DNA of 64,000 bases from assembly GCA_022509105.1 (NCBI GenBank), contig JAFLTV010000001.1, forward strand, positions 62,001 through 126,000, in the 5' to 3' direction. This stretch comes from Muribaculaceae bacterium (GTDB taxonomy: Bacteria; Bacteroidota; Bacteroidia; Bacteroidales; Muribaculaceae). How positions within the stretch are numbered: position 1 is the first letter of the stretch; every line of letters starts with the position of its first letter. Both the position numbers and the translations under genes were made by a program. Of the stretch, positions 59,734 through 64,000 are shown piece after piece. Below the pieces are notes generated by a model. That model saw only the letters and a list, made by a program, of their open reading frames with translations. It did no database searches and was not told where the DNA came from.

Positions 59734-61875
59734 CTATTTCGGATCCGGAGTGATACCCAAATTATTGAATATAAAGGAATAGATATCCGTGTATTCCGAG
59801 ATTATTTTGCTTGTCGGTTTCCCACCTCCATGCCCGGCATTGGAGTCAATTCTAATGAGTTTGGGAGCATTCCCGGTGTCTGAGGCTTGCAACTGAGCCG
59901 CATATTTGAAAGAATGTGCCGGAACCACTCTGTCATCATGGTCAGCTGTTGTTATCAAAATAGCCGGATAGACAGTTCCGTCGTTTTTTATGTTATGAAG
60001 AGGTGAATAAGAGTAAAGGTAATCAGCCATCTCTTTAGAATCATCACTTCTTCCATAATCTGAAGCCCAATTCCATCCAATTGTAAATAAATGATATCTC
60101 ATCATATCCATAACACCCACACGTGGAATTGCAACTTTGAAAAGGTCGGGCCGCATATTGACAGTCGCACCAACCAATAAGCCACCGTTGCTTCCTCCCT
60201 CAATAGTGAGGTAATCCGGAGAGGTGTATTGATTATCTATAAGATATTCGGCGGCAGATATAAAGTCATTAAAGACATTTTTCTTATTCAACTTAGTGCC
60301 GGCTTGATGCCATTCTTCTCCATATTCCGATCCTCCTCTCAAATTGGCTTGGGCATATATACCAACGTTTTCAAGCCATAACAAGCGGTTGGGGGAGAAT
60401 CCCGGTGTTAGTGAAACATTAAAACCACCGTAACCATACAGATAAACAGGATTTTGACCGTTCTTTTCCAATCCTTTCTTATATGTCAAAAACATCGGAA
60501 TCTTCTTTCCGTCTTTAGAGGGATAAAACACTTGTTCTGTGATGTAATCATCAGGATTGAATTCTGATATTTCCGCTGATTTTAATTTCTTGCTATCGCC
60601 GGTCTTCAAATCCAGGCTGTAAATTGATGAAGGTGTCGTGAATGATGAAAAAGAGTAATACACCTCATCAGATTTCTTATTCCCTGAAACAGCGATAGAA
60701 CCGTATGTCGGCAATTCTATTTCCCTAATAAGGAGTCCGTCTCTGTCATATTCATACAATTTGTCGGCTGCATCTTTTTCTATCGTCACTAAAAGTCGGC
60801 CCCCGGCTATCTCTATATCTGTGATTACACCTTCCTGTTGGGGTATAACGTCTTTCCAGTTCTTTTTATCAGGCTGTGTCAGATCTATCTCTACCAACCT
60901 ATTATTGGGCGCATTATAATTTGTAATAGCTAACGCTTTCCCGTTTTCAACATCTTTAATTGTTATGTTATTATCTTGTGAAGGCTCTATTGTAGTCCAA
61001 TCTCCTCCTGTTTTAAGATTCTTAAAAATTATAGAATTCCCGTTTCCTTCTCCGGAGCCATATACGAAGAGATAGTCTTCCGACTCAGGCACATAAGCTG
61101 AATGAAAATGATACGGATTCTTTGCATCTTCATACACTAACTTGTCTTCACTTTGTGGAGTGCCTATCTTATGATAATATATCTGATGGTTCTCATTAGC
61201 ATTTGAAAATTCCTTGCCGGCTTCGGGCTTGGGGTAGGAACTGTAATAAAAGCCGTCTCCTTGCCAAACTGCATCTGAGAATTTCACCCATTCAATATGA
61301 TCCTTCAGCAATTTTGCAGAGTCTGTATCAACCACAAAAATTTCATTCCAATCCGATCCGCTTCTGGAAATTATATATGCAGCAAGTTTACCGTCGTTTT
61401 TCATTGAGACACCCTGTAATGCCACAGTGCCATCTTCCGAGAAAGTGTTGGGATCCAAAAATACTTCTGCCTCTCCGTAGGGAGTGTTTGAACGATATAA
61501 TACACTCTGGTTTTTCAGACCGTCATTTTCATAATAGTAATAACGGCCGTCTTTCTCCTTAGTAACTAATCCTGTCTTTTTATAATTATTAAGGTCTGTC
61601 AATCTTTTGTTAATATTTCCACGATATGGAATTGCTTCAAGATAAGATTCCGTTAGAGCATTCTCAGCCTTCACCCATTCAAGAGTGGCGGGAGCTGTGT
61701 CATTCTCCAAAGGACGATAGGGATCTGCCACCGTAAGGTCAAAATATTGATCTGTCACGGAATTATCCATGGGTGCTTTAGGATATTGCATATTATTCCC
61801 TGATCCGCAACTTCCCGCAAATCCGGCCATGCCGCTTGCTGCCACCATCATTATTAGCTTTCTTTTCTTTTTCAT
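59734..61875 (-). CDS. Prolyl oligopeptidase family (S9) lipoprotein
   Basis: Lipobox-like GFAGSC; GGSNGGLLVGA; TADHDDRVVPAHSFKYAAQLQ; GHGGGKPTSK. Confidence 0.95.
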   Translation of the reverse strand: MKKKRKLIMMVAASGMAGFAGSCGSGNNMQYPKAPMDNSVTDQYFDLTVADPYRPLENDTAPATLEWVKAENALTESYLEAIPYRGNINKRLTDLNNYKKTGLVTKEKDGRYYYYENDGLKNQSVLYRSNTPYGEAEVFLDPNTFSEDGTVALQGVSMKNDGKLAAYIISRSGSDWNEIFVVDTDSAKLLKDHIEWVKFSDAVWQGDGFYYSSYPKPEAGKEFSNANENHQIYYHKIGTPQSEDKLVYEDAKNPYHFHSAYVPESEDYLFVYGSGEGNGNSIIFKNLKTGGDWTTIEPSQDNNITIKDVENGKALAITNYNAPNNRLVEIDLTQPDKKNWKDVIPQQEGVITDIEIAGGRLLVTIEKDAADKLYEYDRDGLLIREIELPTYGSIAVSGNKKSDEVYYSFSSFTTPSSIYSLDLKTGDSKKLKSAEISEFNPDDYITEQVFYPSKDGKKIPMFLTYKKGLEKNGQNPVYLYGYGGFNVSLTPGFSPNRLLWLENVGIYAQANLRGGSEYGEEWHQAGTKLNKKNVFNDFISAAEYLIDNQYTSPDYLTIEGGSNGGLLVGATVNMRPDLFKVAIPRVGVMDMMRYHLFTIGWNWASDYGRSDDSKEMADYLYSYSPLHNIKNDGTVYPAILITTADHDDRVVPAHSFKYAAQLQASDTGNAPKLIRIDSNAGHGGGKPTSKIISEYTDIYSFIFNNLGITPDPK

Positions 61876-62169
61876 ATATTATATTTTTATTCGAAATAAT
61901 CTTTTATATAATAGGAGTCCTGTGAATTCCCGTCAGCCATCCATATATAACCAAGTTTAATTATACCTCCGGGATTCATTTTTTTATATTATAGTTTATA
62001 AAAACCAAAATTAAATAAAATTCTCCAAATTCCCTCAGATTCTATTTTCGAAGAGGGCAAAAGACGAGTAACCGCAATAAGAAGGATGAATAAAGTCCGA
62101 AGCCCAAGTATTAACATAGATTATAAAACGATTTTGCTGATAAAATTTTATTTATAAGAAGATAATCTT

Positions 62170-62177
62170 TAATTTTG
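62170..62177 (+). promoter_or_regulatory. Candidate -7 element for mutA
   Basis: TAATTTTG, about 115 nt upstream of ATG 62292. Confidence 0.4.
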
Positions 62178-62291
62178 CCACAAGGCTTGGAGGATAAGCA
62201 AAATATTGAAAAAACCATGTCCTTCGTCTCTGAAATCAATACTAAAAATTAGATTATAAAAAGAAAAACACATTCTAACTAAATAAGAAAA

Positions 62292-64000
62292 ATGGCAACA
62301 AAAGAAAAACTCTTCGACATGTTTTCTCCGACGTCAACACATGACTGGATAGAGAAAATCACTGTCGACCTTAAGGGTGCCGATTTCGAAAAGAAATTGG
62401 TTTGGCGTACAAACGAGGGCTTTAATGTAAAGCCGTTCTATCGCCGTGAAGATCTTAAAGATATACCTCACATGGGAACCTTGCCCGGACAATTCCCTTA
62501 TGTAAGAGGTACTCGTGAAGACAACAACTGGCTTATCAGACAACAGATTCTTGGTGAGACAGCTGAAGAACTTAACAAAGAGGCGCTTCTTGCCATCAAC
62601 CGTGGAGTTGATTCAATAGGCGTTAAAGTTGCAAACGATGTAGATGAAAAATATTTCGAGATTCTTTTCAAGGATATCGATCTCAAGAAAATCGAAGTCA
62701 ACATCAGCAGTTGCATGGGCCATGCAGTTGGCGTTGCCAAAGTTTTGGTTGACTATCTGAAAAGCAAAGGTATTGAAAATGATTTCAAAGGCAGCATAGA
62801 TTTCAATCCCTTTAAACGTCTGTTAAAACATGGCATGGACTTCCCGAGAGATATCAAAGAGGAAGCCGTTGCAATGTATAACACTGTAAAAGATGTAAAG
62901 AATCTGAGATGTTTTGCAGTAGACAGCGTGATGCTTAATAATGCCGGCGCTTACATCACTCAGGAATTAGGTTATGCTCTTGCTTGGGGTGCTGAATGGA
63001 TGACTCTGCTTACCGATGCAGGTCTGACTCCTTGTGAAGTTGCTTCAAGAATTAAATTCAACATGGGCATTTCTTCCAACTATTTCCTTGAAATTGCAAA
63101 ATTCAGGGCTGCAAGAATGTTGTGGGCAGAAGTAGTGAAAGCCTACGGTGCGGAAGATGATTGCTGCAAGATGGTGGCACATGCTGTAACAAGCGTATTT
63201 AATATGACTATCTATGATGCACATGTGAATCTGCTTCGTTCAATGACAGAAACTATGAGTGCAGCAATTGCCGGTGTTGATTCAATCGAAACCTTGCCAT
63301 TTGATCTTCCTTATAAGAAACCTGATGAGTTCTCAGAAAGAATAGCCAAAAATCAGCAATTGCTTCTCAGAGATGAAAGTCATCTTAATAAGGTAACAGA
63401 CCCGGCCGGTGGTTCCTATTATGTGGAAGTTCTTACTAAATCAATAGCCGAGATAGCATGGAAACTCTTTGTGGAAGTTGAAGAAAAGGGAGGTTTCCTC
63501 GCAGAATTAAAGAAAGGCGATATCCAGAAGGCAGTAAACGAATCAGGAGTAAAGAGACACTCAGATGTAGCTCGTCGTAAAGAGATATTATTAGGCACCA
63601 ACCAATATCCTAACTTCAACGAGACAGCTCTCGATAAGATTCAGAAACCGTTAGGTCCTTGTGGTTGCGGATGCTCAGTAGAGCCGCAGGATGGTGCTGT
63701 GGATTATCTAAACTTCGACAGAGCGGCAAGCCAATTCGAACAGCTCAGACTTGACACGGAAAGAAGCGGAAAACGTCCGAAAGTGTTTATGTTGACAATC
63801 GGCAACCTCGCCATGAGACTGGCCAGAGCTCAATTCTCAGCCAACTTATTCGGATGTGCCGGATATGAAATCATCGACAATATCGGTTTCAACACGGTTA
63901 AAGAGGGTGTTAATGCAGCAGTAGAAAAAGGAGCAGATGTTGTTGTGCTCTGTTCAAGCGATGATGAATATGCTGAATATGCTCCGGAAGCGTTCAAAGA
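62292..64000 (+). CDS. mutA: Methylmalonyl-CoA mutase small (beta) subunit, truncated at window end
   Basis: Open ORF absent from the track: MATKEKLFDMFSPTSTHDWIEKITVDLKGADFEKKLVWRTNEGFNVKPFYRREDL...TDPAGGSYYVEVLT..., then start of the C-terminal domain. Confidence 0.95.
   Translation, partial: MATKEKLFDMFSPTSTHDWIEKITVDLKGADFEKKLVWRTNEGFNVKPFYRREDLKDIPHMGTLPGQFPYVRGTREDNNWLIRQQILGETAEELNKEALLAINRGVDSIGVKVANDVDEKYFEILFKDIDLKKIEVNISSCMGHAVGVAKVLVDYLKSKGIENDFKGSIDFNPFKRLLKHGMDFPRDIKEEAVAMYNTVKDVKNLRCFAVDSVMLNNAGAYITQELGYALAWGAEWMTLLTDAGLTPCEVASRIKFNMGISSNYFLEIAKFRAARMLWAEVVKAYGAEDDCCKMVAHAVTSVFNMTIYDAHVNLLRSMTETMSAAIAGVDSIETLPFDLPYKKPDEFSERIAKNQQLLLRDESHLNKVTDPAGGSYYVEVLTKSIAEIAWKLFVEVEEKGGFLAELKKGDIQKAVNESGVKRHSDVARRKEILLGTNQYPNFNETALDKIQKPLGPCGCGCSVEPQDGAVDYLNFDRAASQFEQLRLDTERSGKRPKVFMLTIGNLAMRLARAQFSANLFGCAGYEIIDNIGFNTVKEGVNAAVEKGADVVVLCSSDDEYAEYAPEAFK

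Noticed and set aside
61876-62291. Cobalamin riboswitch upstream of mutA
   Set aside because: I saw no B12-box-like sequence or clear multi-stem structure by eye; only a -7 element.

Overview
This 64 kb window looks like a Bacteroidales chromosome, possibly Muribaculaceae-like. The evidence is low GC, TAnnTTTG-type -7 promoter elements, PorQ, a Bat operon, DUF3127 and DUF4827-type proteins, and methylmalonyl-CoA mutase. That assignment is inference; no rRNA is present to confirm it. Most of the window is housekeeping. The recognisable blocks are: a complete urease operon (ureABC, a strong hairpin, then ureEFGD); a secreted 21-residue-periodic LRR protein; ComEC/AroE/M13 peptidase/ABC-F; maeB-typA-folP-cdaA; PorQ, L19 and gpmI; 5'-nucleotidase and GH3; RadC/GT2/EF-P; a compact mazG-topB-small Cys protein-Sua5/YrdC operon; glmM-sppA-lpxK-PNP-thiL; a complete moxR-DUF58-BatABCDE operon; a USP protein with a DUF2007-like N-terminus; mutS2; a prolyl oligopeptidase lipoprotein; and mutA, truncated by the window edge. 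I found no tRNA, rRNA, CRISPR array, transposase, integrase or prophage genes. Nothing clearly amounts to a new multi-gene system. The best leads are the hairpin inside the urease operon, the variant urease flap motif, the regular LRR array, the small membrane proteins and short ORFs missing from the ORF track, and the sensor-USP fusion. Family calls come from reading motifs, not from database searches.
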